Below, in pieces: positions 23,208 through 34,147 of a stretch of DNA of 64,000 bases. A model generated the notes under the pieces. That model was given only the letters and a program-made list of their open reading frames with translations, made no database searches and had not been told where the DNA came from. A program made the position numbers and the translations under genes. The DNA is taken from the NCBI GenBank assembly GCA_039654915.1, contig CM077599.1, forward strand, positions 30,131,501 to 30,195,500, given 5' to 3'. Position 1 is the first letter of the stretch; every line of letters begins with the position of its first letter. The stretch comes from Aquilaria yunnanensis (taxonomy: Eukaryota; Streptophyta; Magnoliopsida; Malvales; Thymelaeaceae).

Positions 23208-25298
23208 CAATCGGACTTGTGGATCTATTTATCTTGTCCTTTAGTTTTATTATCAGCATTTTTTTTCTTTTCAATTTTTTTAATTTTCAATTCAGGGAGT
23301 TTCTTCTTTCTTCATCATCTTTTAGGAAAGTTTTCTTCATGCTGATATTAAAACCATTGGACAAAGTCCTTAGTTTAGGATGGCTGAGTAAGGAGTAATT
23401 CTACTCTTGAGACGCACCCTACTAGGTATGCTAGTCATAACATTTTAGGTCAGCTAAGTTTCAACCATATTTGGATGACATATCTCACAAGGGAATCTAT
23501 ATTTTCTAAAGAAAATATTAGATGAAACCTGAATATTGATTCCAAACATCTATTCCCTTGCATAATTTATCAGTTTTATTGTCATTTTGTGAAATTTCTC
23601 ACTTTCAAGATTCATTCATTTCGTGGAATCTCCAATTTTTTTTGAAATTCACTCATTTTGTGAAATTTCTCATTTTGAAGAATCTTCAGTTTTTTTAAAT
23701 TCACTCATTTCATGGAATTTCAAGTTTTTTTTTTTTTGCACTCACCTATTATGAAAGTTCACACTTTTGAAGAAATTATTCTAGGTCTGATTGCCTTCGT
23801 AGAAATTTTTGCTTGAGATAACAAGGACGGTTCCTATATCTCAATACCAAAGTTAAACCGGGGCTCCAAAGAAAAAGTAAATCTCCTTCTCATAATTCAA
23901 GTCAAACAGAGGTTTTAAATTAGAAAGGTTTATCTACTTCATTACATCTGAAACAAGGATAATCCAAGTTTTTTAAAAAAAGTAATTCTTTTGCTCATAG
24001 TATGGGATAAATCAGGGGTAGTAAAAAGCCAAGGTGCTCTATCTGAAAAGAATTTCAAGGTGGTAAAGAATCAGAATGCTCTACCTCAAACGATTTTTGA
24101 GGTGGCGTGCCCTACCTCAAAAGCAACAAAAGGTGATAAAGAGAAGGTTATCTGCCTCTTAGACCATGGTGAGAAAGTGTTATCTACCAAAGTTAAAAAA
24201 TAAGAGAAGAGTTTCTTTCTTCTATAGAAAGGTTTCTATAGAGACAGAGGTACTAAGGAAGGTTCCTTAACCTCACAAAGAAGAAAAAAGACTTTTCTTC
24301 TTAAAATTGGAAGCAATAGGAAGGTTCTTATTGTGAAAAGTCTAGGAAAATTTCTAGACTGGGTGACAAGGAGGAAAGAGTTTTTCTCCTTTGATTCTTA
24401 GACAATAGGAAGGTTCTTATCGTAGGGGTACTAAGGAAGGTTCCTTAACCTTTAAAAGAAGAAAAAAGGTTTTTCTTCGTAGGATTGGAAGCAATATAAA
24501 AGTTTATATTGCGAAAAGTCTAGGAAAGTTCCTAGATCTGGTGACAAGGAGGAAAGCGGTTATCTCCTTTGATTTTTAGACGATAGGAAGATTCTTATCG
24601 TTGGGTACTAAGGAAGGTTCCTTAACCTCTAAAAGAAGAAAAAAAGGTTTTTCTTTTTAAGATTGGAAGCAATATGAAAGTTCATATTGCAAAAAGTCTA
24701 GGGAAGTTCTTAGATATGGCGACGAGGAAAAAGTTTTTCTCCTTTGATTCTTAGACGATAGGAAAGTTCTTATCGTAGGGGTACGAAGGAAGGTTTCTTA
24801 ACCTTTAAAAGAAGAAAAAAGGTTTTTCTTCTTAGGATTGGAAGCAATGTGAAAGTTCATATTGCGAAAAGTCTAGGAAAGTTCCTAGATCTGGTGACAA
24901 GGAGGAAAAAGTTTTTCTCCTTTGATTCTTAGACGATAGGAAAGTTCTTATCGTAGGGGTACTAAGGAAGGTTCCTTAACCTCTAAAAGAAGAAAAAAGG
25001 TTTTTTTTCTTAGGATTGGAAGCAATGTGGAAGTTCATATTGCGAAAAGTCTAAGAAAGTTCCTAGATCTGGTGACAAGGAGGAAAGAGTTTTTCTCATT
25101 TGATTCTTAGACGATAGGAAAATTCTTATCGTAGGGGTACTAAGGAAGGTTCCTTAACCTCTAAAAGAAGAAAAAGGATTAGAAGCAATATGAAAGTTTA
25201 TATTGCGAAAAGTATAGGAAAGTTCCTAGATTTGGTGACAAGGAGAAAAGAGTTTTTCTCCTTTGATTATTAGACGATAAGAAAGTTCTTATCGTAGG
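23208..25298 (+). repeat. 3'-untranslated region of an Ogre-like element, with hairpin array
   Basis: Aligns in opposite orientation with 45265-43817 of element A, the segment between A's accessory genes and its polypurine tract. 23208-24190 matches the unique part (for example 'gctgatattaaaacc', 'tttggatgacatat'). 24200-25298 consists of about six tandem units of roughly 175-180 bp. Each unit is a string of short inverted repeats: CAATATGAAAGTTCATATTG, CTAGGAAAGTTCCTAG, GATAAGAAAGTTCTTATC, TAAGGAAGGTTCCTTA, and longer A-rich/T-rich arms. The Tat element is inserted at 25299, inside the last unit. Confidence 0.8.
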
Positions 25299-26270
25299 TG
25301 ATGCCCCAAGGCATCTTCGTTTGCTGTCATGTTGACAGGTGGAGAGACTTCCTGAGGAGGCGAGTGCCTGGAGCTCAGATTTCCCAGCTGAGTGTGCCTG
25401 AAAAGCTCAAAGAAGAGGTTAGGAGGTCCCCGGTTTGCTTTTCCGGGGAGGACCCTCCGACGCCCAAGTCAGTTTTCTGAGTGAAGGTGGAGGAAGAACA
25501 CTAAGGGATCAAGTGTCTTGCCTGTTTTGTGTTTTCTCAGAGAGAGGGAAATGCCCATCCTTTGCCCAGTCCCATTTCCTAGTATTTATAGGAGTAGCTG
25601 GTCCGTTCAGATCATGACACGTGTTCGGTCGGATTTGATCTGTCTCTTTGGACCTAGGGGACAGGCAGCCGTTTGCAGCCTCTTTTAGCCCTGGACCCGG
25701 ACGGGTTGTGTCAGGACTGGGGCGGCTGCGGCGTGTCATTTCGCCGTTCAGATGTGACGTGTGGGGCTTGTGGGCGACATGTCAGAGGCTCCTTAAATGC
25801 TCATACCGTACTCCCGAGGTCCCCTGGGCGAGGTCGCCCTTCGGTGCGTGCACCCTCTTCGGATTCTATCCGTCCTTCGGTGCGAGCACCTCCTTCGGGA
25901 TCTATCCCATAATTCTGGGAGCGCCCTTGATGAACACCTTCTTCGGGACTCACATCCATAGTTCGGGGATTCCCTTGTTCAGGTGTTTCTTCTTCGGGGA
26001 AGACCTCTTTGGGGCCTCTTCCTTCGGGGAGATTCTCCCTTGCTTCAGGGAGATGGCTCTCTTACCCGAAGACGGTCAGTTTAGCCCCTCGATGGAGACG
26101 GTGTTGTCCTCGGAATTCCTGACGAGCTACCGAAGTCTCGAGCTCATAGTGTTTTACTTCGCACCTTCCGAGGTCAGTAAAAAGATCCTCTCTTGGGTGA
26201 CGTCAGACTCCTCGGCCAATATTCTGGCGCGGAGTTACTACCGAGGAGGCATTAGCCTTTGGCTATCACA
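25299..26270 (-). mobile_element. 3' LTR of the Tat-clade element (complete)
   Basis: It runs from TGATGCCCC to ...GGCTATCACA (TG...CA), 972 bp. 25299-26098 is identical to 35390-36189 except G/T at 25998/36089. The right boundary is set by the polypurine tract next to it. A minus-strand TATAAATA lies at 25583-25590. It is GC-richer than its surroundings, with many TTCGGG phrases. The open frames within it are not conserved genes. Confidence 0.9.
25583..25590 (-). promoter_or_regulatory. TATA box in Tat LTR
   Basis: TATAAATA on the minus strand. The identical copy in the 5' LTR is at 35674-35681, which would drive element transcription leftward. Confidence 0.65.
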
Positions 26271-26283
26271 GGCCCCCCTCCGA
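26271..26283 (-). other. Polypurine tract of the Tat element
   Basis: Read on the minus strand, TCGGAGGGGGGCC abuts the LTR start TGTGATAGCC. This is the expected second-strand primer position and fixes the LTR edge at 26270. Confidence 0.75.
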
Positions 26284-26343
26284 AAAGCCGAAGTGAGAAA
26301 CTTCGGTTCATCGGTTTTCGGGTCCTGTGGTTGTGATATCTGC

Positions 26344-26565
26344 GCCGAAGACGCCTTCTTCTGCCTGAAGCAATGGGTAGTCCTTTTTGCGTCCTCGAGG
26401 CGCGAGAAGATAGGCTGTCCGTGTGCCGAAGATACACCTTCTGCCCGAAGTCACAGGCTATCTCTTGGTGTCTTCGTGGCGAGGGAAAATAGGATAACCT
26501 TGTACCGAAGATAGACCTTTTGCCCGAAGTCACAGGCTGTCTTTTGGTGTCTTTGAGGTAACCTA
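26344..26565 (+). repeat. Three ~80 bp tandem repeats upstream of the antisense ORF
   Basis: Imperfect copies start at 26344, 26425 and 26505, each beginning with CCGAAGA and containing CTTCTGCC(C/T)GAAG and TCTTCG- or TCTTTG-rich ends. They lie between the 3' LTR and the TATA motif of the antisense gene. Confidence 0.65.
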
Positions 26566-26845
26566 CTTTTTTGCCTTTATAGGTCTGCTCATGCGTCGCG
26601 TCCTGTATCGAGCAGAGTCAGTCTAGGGCGGCGCCTCTAGACCAAATGGTGTCAGAGGGCGTGCTCGACGTGATGGACGACACGTGGCACGTTTGCTGCG
26701 CGATGACCGACACATGGCACTTTTTTATTGGGTAAGAATGCACTGAGTACAGCAGGCGCGACTTTTCAGGTGCTCTTAGCAGTTATGACGACGCTTCGCC
26801 TTCCGAGGGGTACTAATGGCGACGGTTGTTCTGGCCTTCTCGGCC

Positions 26846-26854
26846 TATATATAT
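26846..26854 (+). promoter_or_regulatory. Probable promoter of the antisense ORF
   Basis: TATATATAT on the + strand about 230 bases upstream of the ATG at 27076, followed by a pyrimidine-rich leader. This is the only good TATA candidate on the strand of the antisense gene. Confidence 0.5.
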
Positions 26855-27075
26855 CAGTTCTGTCATAACCCTCTTTCTTCTTCTGCTTTTGCTTTCTTTT
26901 GCCTTCTAATTCTCTCCCGATTTTCCGCGGCGGTTCTCCTTTTTCAGGCGTTTTTCCGACCACTTTTCACGACGGCTTCCAGGAATCCAGATTCCGGCAA
27001 GACCTTTGGTGGGTTTTAGTACCTTTTGCTTTTTTTCAAAGCTTCTTCTTTGTTTTTCCCGAACTCGTTTTCATC

Positions 27076-29519
27076 ATGCCTGTTCCCGAGAGTTGGCAAC
27101 CTCTTCTTTCTCACCCCTGCTGCACTACTGCGGCAAAGCTAGCGAAGTGGAAGAAAAAGTTTTTCTTACCCTCTTACTCTGTGACGAGGTTGCCCCGTCC
27201 TGACCAATTTGCTTTCTCCAACCGTAGTGATGAAATCACCGTTTTCCGAGCCCAACTGAAGGCCGGACTTCGGTATCCCCCCCCGGAGATGGTTAGCGCG
27301 TTCTGCAACTTCCATGGCATTGCCGTTAACCAACTCCCACCGAACTCGTACTGCTATTTCAACGCCTTCCTCTGTATGTGCGGCGTTTTCAAAATAAAAC
27401 CTCACTTTGTAGTTTTTCTTCAGTACTACAAGCTCTTCGTGGTCCCAAAGGGTGGCTTCTACTTTATGCTACCTCGGGGATCCGGGAGCAAAAAGTATAC
27501 GTTCACCTTCGCCACCAAAGACAGCTGGCGAGGGTGGCAACAAAAATTCTTTTTCCTGAAGAAGTCGGAGGCTTGGTCGCGCGTCCCGACCAAGTGGGCT
27601 CAGGGGAGGCTCAAGATGGATGTTGTTGACCCGAAGATACTGCTAGACGCTGATGTAGCACCTATCTTTGAGGACTTCGACAGGCGCATCCGGGCCGTCT
27701 CTGACTGGGCTGCCGAGGTCCCTCCTCGTGCCCTTTACCCCTTTCCGATCAACTGGAGGCTCATGACCGAAGAGGTCCTTCGGGAACTCAAGGTGGTAAA
27801 GGAGCATGAGACAGACCTCAATATGCCGAAACCGGCTTCTTCGGGGAAGGACTCCTGGCTCGTAAAACTCCTTCGGGGGAAAGAGACTTATGAGTCTTTT
27901 TACGAGAGTAAGTTACTTTCTCATTTTTTCCTTCATAACTTCATCTTGGACTTACACTGATCTTCTTTTTCCTTTTGCAGAGATGGGTGACGATGCGGCT
28001 GCCTTTTACAAGGCTCTTTTTACCGGGCAGGCCGAGAGGGGCGAGCAGACAAAAAAGGCCGCCTCTCGGAGGCAGAAGCACACTTCGGCGGGCCCTCCTT
28101 CCAAACGGGCCAGGAAGGCTGGTCCTTCCTCTCTTCCGCAAATTCCGGAGGAGGCAGGCGAGGAAGCTGAAGACCGCGCTGTCCCTTTGCCCGAGGTTCC
28201 TTTTGCCGACGTCCCTTCTTCCGACGTCCCACCTCAAAGCCCCACGCCTTCGTATGCTCTTCTGGAGGGCGATGGGGAGGAGACCCCTTCTGCCGAGGAG
28301 CGGCGCCAAATAAAAGGCAAGGGGATCTCTATTGAGGCGACGACGGTTCCTGACGACGACGTTACCGAGGTGCCAGCAGGTTTGCACTTTGTCAAACATC
28401 CTTTTGTCTCTTGCAAACCCTTAAGACTTTTCTGGCCTTAACCAATTTTTCTGCCTTGTTGTGCAGCGGAGGTGGCCTCTCCTGGCTGGGTTACCGAACA
28501 TGCCCGCAAGAGGGCCCTTCGGGATGCCAAAATTCCTGAAGGGAAAGTGCCGAAAGAGCCCTTTTGGACGTTCACGGAGGACTGTCCCGAGATGGCCAGG
28601 CAAATGTGCAAAGGGGTGCTTACTGAGGCATCTTACAAGGCCATTACGGCGGCTTACCCAGGCGATAACTCCTTGGCCGCCAAAGTCACTGAACATGCTG
28701 CCCAGGTGCTTAGCATTATTTTCGTCAGTGGCAAATTTGTCTTTGACTTTTTGTCCAAGTACTTAGCATTATTTTCCCTCTGTTTGCTTTTCTCTCTCTT
28801 TTTTGCAGCTGATGGGGTATGCCGGGTGTCTCCGTGTTCGGGTGGCGCGAGAGGCAGAGAAGAGGGCGGCACTTTGGGATCATTATACCAAGGCGAAGGA
28901 CAAGTGTTCGGCCCTGGTAGCCGAAAATGCTCATCTCAAGCAGTCTGCGGAGAAGGAGGTTGCTGAACTTCGGGAGGGGTTCAAAAAAGAGAAAGAGGAA
29001 CTCCAGAAAGACACCTCCCAGAAGCTTTCCGACCTCGGCTCCCGAATGGCGGAGCTGACTTCGACCGTCGAGGCGATTCAAAAGGGTAAGTCAGAAAGTG
29101 ACGCAATCCTTGCGAAGGCGCTCGAGGAGAAGGCTCAACTCGAAGCCGAGGTCGCATCTCTGAAGGAGCCTTCAGAAGAGAAGAAGAAGGTGAAGTCACT
29201 GAAGAAAAAGGTCAAGGATTTGGAGAAGGATTACGCTGATCTGGAGAAGGACTATGAGGATTTGGAGGTCAAGAAGCAGGAGGCCGATAATATGACGAAG
29301 TTGGGTTTTCAAGACGGCTTCTGCCTCGCTCGGCACCAGATTCTGCAGAAGTTCCCAGACTTCGACCTCTCCTTCCTGGAAGCAATGAACATCCCCAAGG
29401 AGCCTTGGTGGACTTGGTCCAAGATCGAGCATTTGAGACTGCCTCCTTCTCTTCCGGCGCCGAAGGCTACTGACAAAAGCACGGGGGCTGGCAGTTCTCA
29501 GGACGCCGAGGTTCCTTAG
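27076..29519 (+). CDS. Antisense ORF (aORF) of the Tat element, four exons, 726 aa
   Basis: Located between pol and the 3' LTR on the strand opposite to gag-pol, as in Retand-like Tat elements. Exons are 27076-27907, 27981-28379, 28467-28705 and 28809-29519. The introns (73, 87 and 103 bases) are all GT...AG with pyrimidine-rich ends (ttttgcag, gtgcag, tttgcag). Phases match at every junction and the spliced frame has no stop. Residues about 50-200 resemble the 'putative gypsy type transposon' domain (LRYPPPEMVSAFCNF, VNQLPPNSYCYFNAF). Exon 2 is Pro/Ser-rich with basic, nuclear-signal-like runs (SRRQKH, SKRARK). Residues about 490-690 form a long coiled coil (KKKVKSLKKKVKDLEKDY). Start: first ATG after the TATA motif that is in frame with the domain; an in-frame upstream ATG at 26899 is less likely. 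Function unknown; nuclear or structural roles are guesses. Confidence 0.85.
27908..27980 (+). other. aORF intron 1
   Basis: GTAAGTTACT...CCTTTTGCAG, 73 bases, phase 1. The unspliced frame stops at 27958-27960, so splicing is needed for the full product. Confidence 0.8.
28380..28466 (+). other. aORF intron 2
   Basis: GTTTGCACTT...TTGTGCAG, 87 bases, phase 1. The nearby GT at 28370 was rejected because it would break frame. Confidence 0.75.
28706..28808 (+). other. aORF intron 3
   Basis: GTGCTTAGCA...CTTTTTTGCAG, 103 bases, phase 0. The intron itself contains a partial internal repeat (gtacttagcattatttt after gtgcttagcattatttt). Confidence 0.75.
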
Positions 29520-29646
29520 CTTGTACTAGGGCCTTTTGGCTTCATTTTCTTCTTCTTTTTTGTAGTCTTTCAGCAACTTTCTTCTCTGTAAACGCTCTTT
29601 GGCTTAATAGATACAACTTCGGCTAAGTGTTTTTTGCCAGGTTCTT

Positions 29647-29815
29647 TTGTTTCTCCCTGTCCCGAACATAATTCGCTCGAGAGACTTCGGAGAACCATGC
29701 TGTTGCTTTCCTTTGTCCCGAACATATTCGCTCAAGAGACTTTGGAAAGCCTTACTCTTGCTTTCCTTTGTCCCGAACATATTCGCTCAAGAGACTTTGG
29801 AAAGCCTTACTCTTG
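29647..29815 (+). repeat. 55-bp tandem repeats between aORF and pol ends
   Basis: 29706-29760 and 29761-29815 are identical 55-bp copies (CTTTCCTTTGTCCCGAACAT...). A diverged copy lies at about 29647-29705. They sit in the gap where the two convergent transcripts should end. Confidence 0.85.
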
Positions 29816-29923
29816 CTTTACTCGGCGATTGCTTTCGTGAGACTCTTGCCTTGTGCTTCTTCAGAACTTTTTATTTAGACAAATTTTTCCAACTTGTGGA
29901 ATACAACTTTCCCACCGAACTTT

Positions 29924-32900
29924 TTAGGCATAGAATTTTTTCAAGGCCTCTAAGTGCCAAGTATTTTTTAATTCTATGCCTTCGGCATCACCGAGCTTAT
30001 ATACTCCTTTTCGTACTTCGGCAAGTACCAGGTAGGGTCCTTCCCAATTTGCACGAAGTACCCCGTGGGACGGCTTTCGGGGTGCAAATTCAGCCTTTCG
30101 GAGAACGAGGTCTCCCTGCTTTATTCCCTTTGGCCTGGCGTGTAGGTTTATGGCTGCTGCCACTCTTTGCTGGAAAGCTTTTCTTCTCAGCTCGGCTATT
30201 TCTCTGTGTTCGCTGACGAGGTCGAGCTTGGTTCTTAGGCCGAGGTCATTTCCTTTTTCATCAAACACTTGGACTCGTATTGACGGTTGTACTATCTCGA
30301 CGGGGATGATGGCCTCTATGCCGAAGACAAGTGAAAAGGGCGTTTCCCCTGTGGCTCTTCGGGGTGTCGTTCGGTAGCTCCATAACACGCTTTGGAGTTC
30401 TCCTGGCCATTTCCCTTTTGCTTCTCCCAATCTCTTTTTCAGACCATCTTTTATGGTCCTGTTAGATACTTCCACGTGCCCATTACTCTGGGGGTGAGCT
30501 ACTGGGGCGAAGTGCATTTTTGTCCCAAGGTCGCTAATGAATTTTCGGAATCCTTTGTCTACAAACTGGGATCCATTGTCCGCTACGAGTACCCTCGGTA
30601 TGCCAAATCTGCATACGATGTTTTTCCATACAAACTTCTGCACTTCTTTTGCCGAGATAGTTGTCAGGGGTTCTGCCTCGACCCATTTAGAGAAATAGTC
30701 TACTGCTACCACGCAGAACTTTACGCCTCCAGGCGCCGTTGGGAGTGGCCCAATTAGATCTATGCCCCAAACTGCGAAGGGCCAAGGATAGTCTGCCAAA
30801 CTCACGAACTCTGAGGGTGTTCTTTGGATGTTCGCATGTCTCTGGCAACTACCACATTTCTGGACGAACTGCTTGGCGTCCCTTCTCAGGGTAGGCCAGA
30901 AGTATCCTTGGCGGAGTATCACTGCTGCTAGGGCGTCGGTTCCGATGTGCGAACCACAGGCACCTTCGTGAACTTCTTCGAGGATCATTTCAGTATCCTC
31001 TTCACTAACACACCTCTGTAGTGGATTTGCATATCCTTGCCGATATAGTTTTTCTCCAATTAAGAAGAAACGTCCGGAGCGCCTTCGCACTTTTGCGGCT
31101 TCGCTGGGGTCTTCGGGGAGTGTGTTGGTTGCGAGATACGTTTTGATTGGTTCTTTCCATCCTTTCCCCGAGGTCTCTATGCTTAACACCACGATGCTGG
31201 GGTGGCTTAGCACTTCGGTGCAAGTTTTGGACTTCGCTAGACAGTCTGCCTCAGCATTTTCTCGTCGGGGTACGTTCTCGATTTTCACGACGTCGAACTT
31301 CCGAATAAGCTTTGTTACCAACTCATGGTATTTTGCCAAGGTCGGGTCTTTCGCGCCATAATCCCCTGCCATTTGTCGGACCACCAGCTGGGAATCACTA
31401 TGGGCTTTCAAGTTTCTCACGCCAATTTTTCTGGCCAGGCGTAATCCTGCTATGAGGGCCTCATACTCGGCCATATTGTTGGTGGCATTGAAACTGAACT
31501 TGATGGCCTTCATTACTTCTAGGCCTTCGGGGCCTCTGATAATCACTCCAGCTCCCTGGTGTTCGGATCCTGAGGCCCCGTCAACGTGCAAGGTCTATTC
31601 TGGCTCACCCTCTTTTGGATCTGAATGGCTCTCCTCAGTGGTGGGTATTTCGGCGATAAAATCTGCCAGTGCTTGAGCTTTTATGGCTTTCCGAGGCTCA
31701 TACGTGATCTCGTGTTCGCCCAGCTCTATGCACCACTTGGAGAGCCTTCCCGAATGATCAACTCTCTTCATGACATCCCGCAGTGGCAGACTACTTCGGA
31801 CAATGATGGGGTGAGCCTGAAAGTATGGCCGCAGCCTTCTCCCTGCAAGCACTAAGGCATATATAGCTTTTTGAAGCAAAGGGTACCTGACTTCGGCGCC
31901 ATGCAAGGACTTGCTGACATAGTAAACCGGCCACTGTTTCGGTCCTTCTTCTTTCACGAGGACCGAACTCACAGCTTTTTCCGTGATGGCGAGGTATAGT
32001 GCCAGGGGCTCTCCTTCCCGAGGTTGCCGCAGAGTCGGCAGTCTGGCCAAGTAGACTTTGAGTTCTTCCCAGGCTTTTTGGCAATCTTCAGCCCAAGGAT
32101 GGCCATCCCTTCCGAGGTCGCCTTCCATTTTTGCCGCTTTTGTGAGGACTTTGAAGAAGGGTCGACACCTATCTCCGTACCTGGAAATAAACCTGCTCAG
32201 AGAGGTTATTCTTCCGGTGAGTCTCTGCACATCTTTGACTGTGGTAGGTGTTCGGAATTCAAGCAGAGCCTTAATCTTCTCAGGGTTAGCGTCGATGCCT
32301 CTTTCGGACACCAAGTACCCGAGGAACTTTCCCGAGGTCACCCCGAAGATGCACTTCTCTGGATTAAGGCGGATCCCGAAGGTTCTGAGCTTTTGGAAGG
32401 TTTCCCCTAAATCTGCAACGTGGTAGCCAGGCAGTTTGCTCTTGACTATCATATCATCAACATATACCTCCATGTTCCTCCCTATTTGGTCTTTGAAGAC
32501 CTTGTTCATCAGCCTTTGGTAGGTGGCTCCTGCATTTTTTAGCCCGAAGGGCATTCTGATATAGCAATATGTTCCTCCCTCGGTGATGAAGGCAGTCTTC
32601 TCTTCGTCTCCGGGGTCCATCCTTATCTGATGGTAGCCACTGAAGGCGTCTAGGAAACTTAAGAGCCCGTACTCGGCAGTTGAATCTACCAGTTGGTCTA
32701 TTGGTGGAAGAGGATATGAATCTTTTGGGCAAGCATCGTTCAAATTTCTGAAGTCGATGCACATCCGAAGCTTGCTACTTCCTTCTTTTGTGGCAATTAC
32801 CACGTTACTTAGCCATTCGGGGTAGTTTACCTCCCGGATAACGCTAGCGTCTATCAGACGCTGGACTTCAGTTTTGACGAATTCACTTTTGTGAGCTGAG

Positions 32901-34144
32901 ATGCTCCGTTTCTTTTGCCGGACAGGTCTTACTTCCGGACTCACTTTAAGGCTATGCTGGATTATGCAAGGGTTTACCCCTGGCATGTCCTTCGGCGAGT
33001 AGGCGAACAGATCTTTATTTGCAAGCAGAAAAGATACAAGTTTTTCCTTGTCTTCATCGGCCATATTTTTCCCTATTCGGGTACTATGGCCTGGGACAAG
33101 CTCTACTTCTTCTGTTTCCGCTTTTGTGGAATCTTCTGCCTCGCCCCTTTCCAGCTCTTTTGCTTCTACAGCATGTGCTAAGTTGCTTGCTGGAGCCTTT
33201 CGTGCTCTGACGAACACCTTTCTCACCTCGCCTTGATCAATGAAGATCTTTGCGTCTCCTTTTTTGGTGGCGAAGGAGACGGTCAAGTACTTTACATCAG
33301 GGCGAATGTGCAAATTTCCCTGTGTCTGTCTGCCGAGAATGGCGTTGTATGACGAAGGAACGTCCATGACTATGAATCTTGCCATGGTAGAGGCGAACAA
33401 CTCAGCAGTTCCTTTCTCCGAAGTTCCTTTCATCATCAAGGGGAGGTCGATCCACCCGAGGACAGGTAGCTCAGATGGTCCTACGCCGAACGTGGGTGAA
33501 GTAACAGCCTTGAGGTCACCCCTGGATACGCCCAAGCTTGGCAGCAAGTGTGAGAACAAGACGTCTGCGTTTGACCCATCGTCCAGCAGTACCCTCTTAA
33601 CGTCCCAGTTTCCTATCCTCGCCATTATCAGCAATGGATCGTCATGGGGAAATACGATGGTGGAGCCATCCTCGAGGGCCAATTTTTTCGTTGGGCTCTG
33701 ATATTCCATCACCGCTATCTCTCTGGCCCTTCTTTTTCTTTCCGAGGATGGAAGTCCGGTTGTGATCGTCTGTATTACTCCTGCCGAAGGTGGAGGACGC
33801 CTTCTCGGACTTCGGTTCCTTCGCCTGTCCGAATCGTAATCCTCGTCATCGGGCTTTCCTTCCTCCTCTTTTTTCCCTTTCGGGGAAGGCATTCTCAAAT
33901 AACGCCGAAGCTGGCCCTGCTTTATCAGTGATTCAATGTACTTTTTCAACTGAAAGCAGTCTTCGGTGTCATGACCGTGATCACGGTGGAACTGACAGAA
34001 CTTCTTCATGTTCCTTCTGTTGTCAGCAGTCATGCCCCTTGGTCGTTGGATTTGAGCCCCCTGTTTTTCCAACGCCATAAGGACGTTAGCCCTCGTGGTG
34101 CTCAGAGGTGTAAAGTTTTGGGGCTTCCTTCCTCCTACTCGCAT
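29924..34144 (-). pseudogene. pol: Pol of the Tat element: knuckle, protease, RT, RNase H, second RNase H, integrase
   Basis: A single long frame, leftward. Order: zinc knuckle CQFHRDHGHDTEDC (C-x2-H-x4-H-x4-C, residues 50-63 from 34144); protease LLDDGSNADVLF; RT with YVDD at 32453-32464 and the FGLKNAGATYQRLM block; RNase H; a second, archaeal-type RNase H starting HVDGASGSEHQGAG; and integrase with H-x-H/C-x2-C zinc site and an intact D-D-E set (GIDLIGP, ADNGSQF, HVEVSNRT). Two RNase H domains place it in the Tat clade. Only TAG at 31595-31597 interrupts it, one codon before the second RNase H block TLHVDGAS, where related elements have Trp. The stop reads as a TGG-to-TAG change. It ends ALKKFYA. 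Confidence 0.9.
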
Positions 34145-34147
34145 TCT

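Noticed and set aside
25648..26514. 288-codon + frame across the Tat LTR and beyond
   Set aside because: It crosses the LTR end and polypurine tract, and its copy in the other LTR stops early. No domain.
28370..28371. Alternative splice donor for aORF intron 2
   Set aside because: Its phase (0) does not match the acceptor at 28466; the donor at 28380 does.
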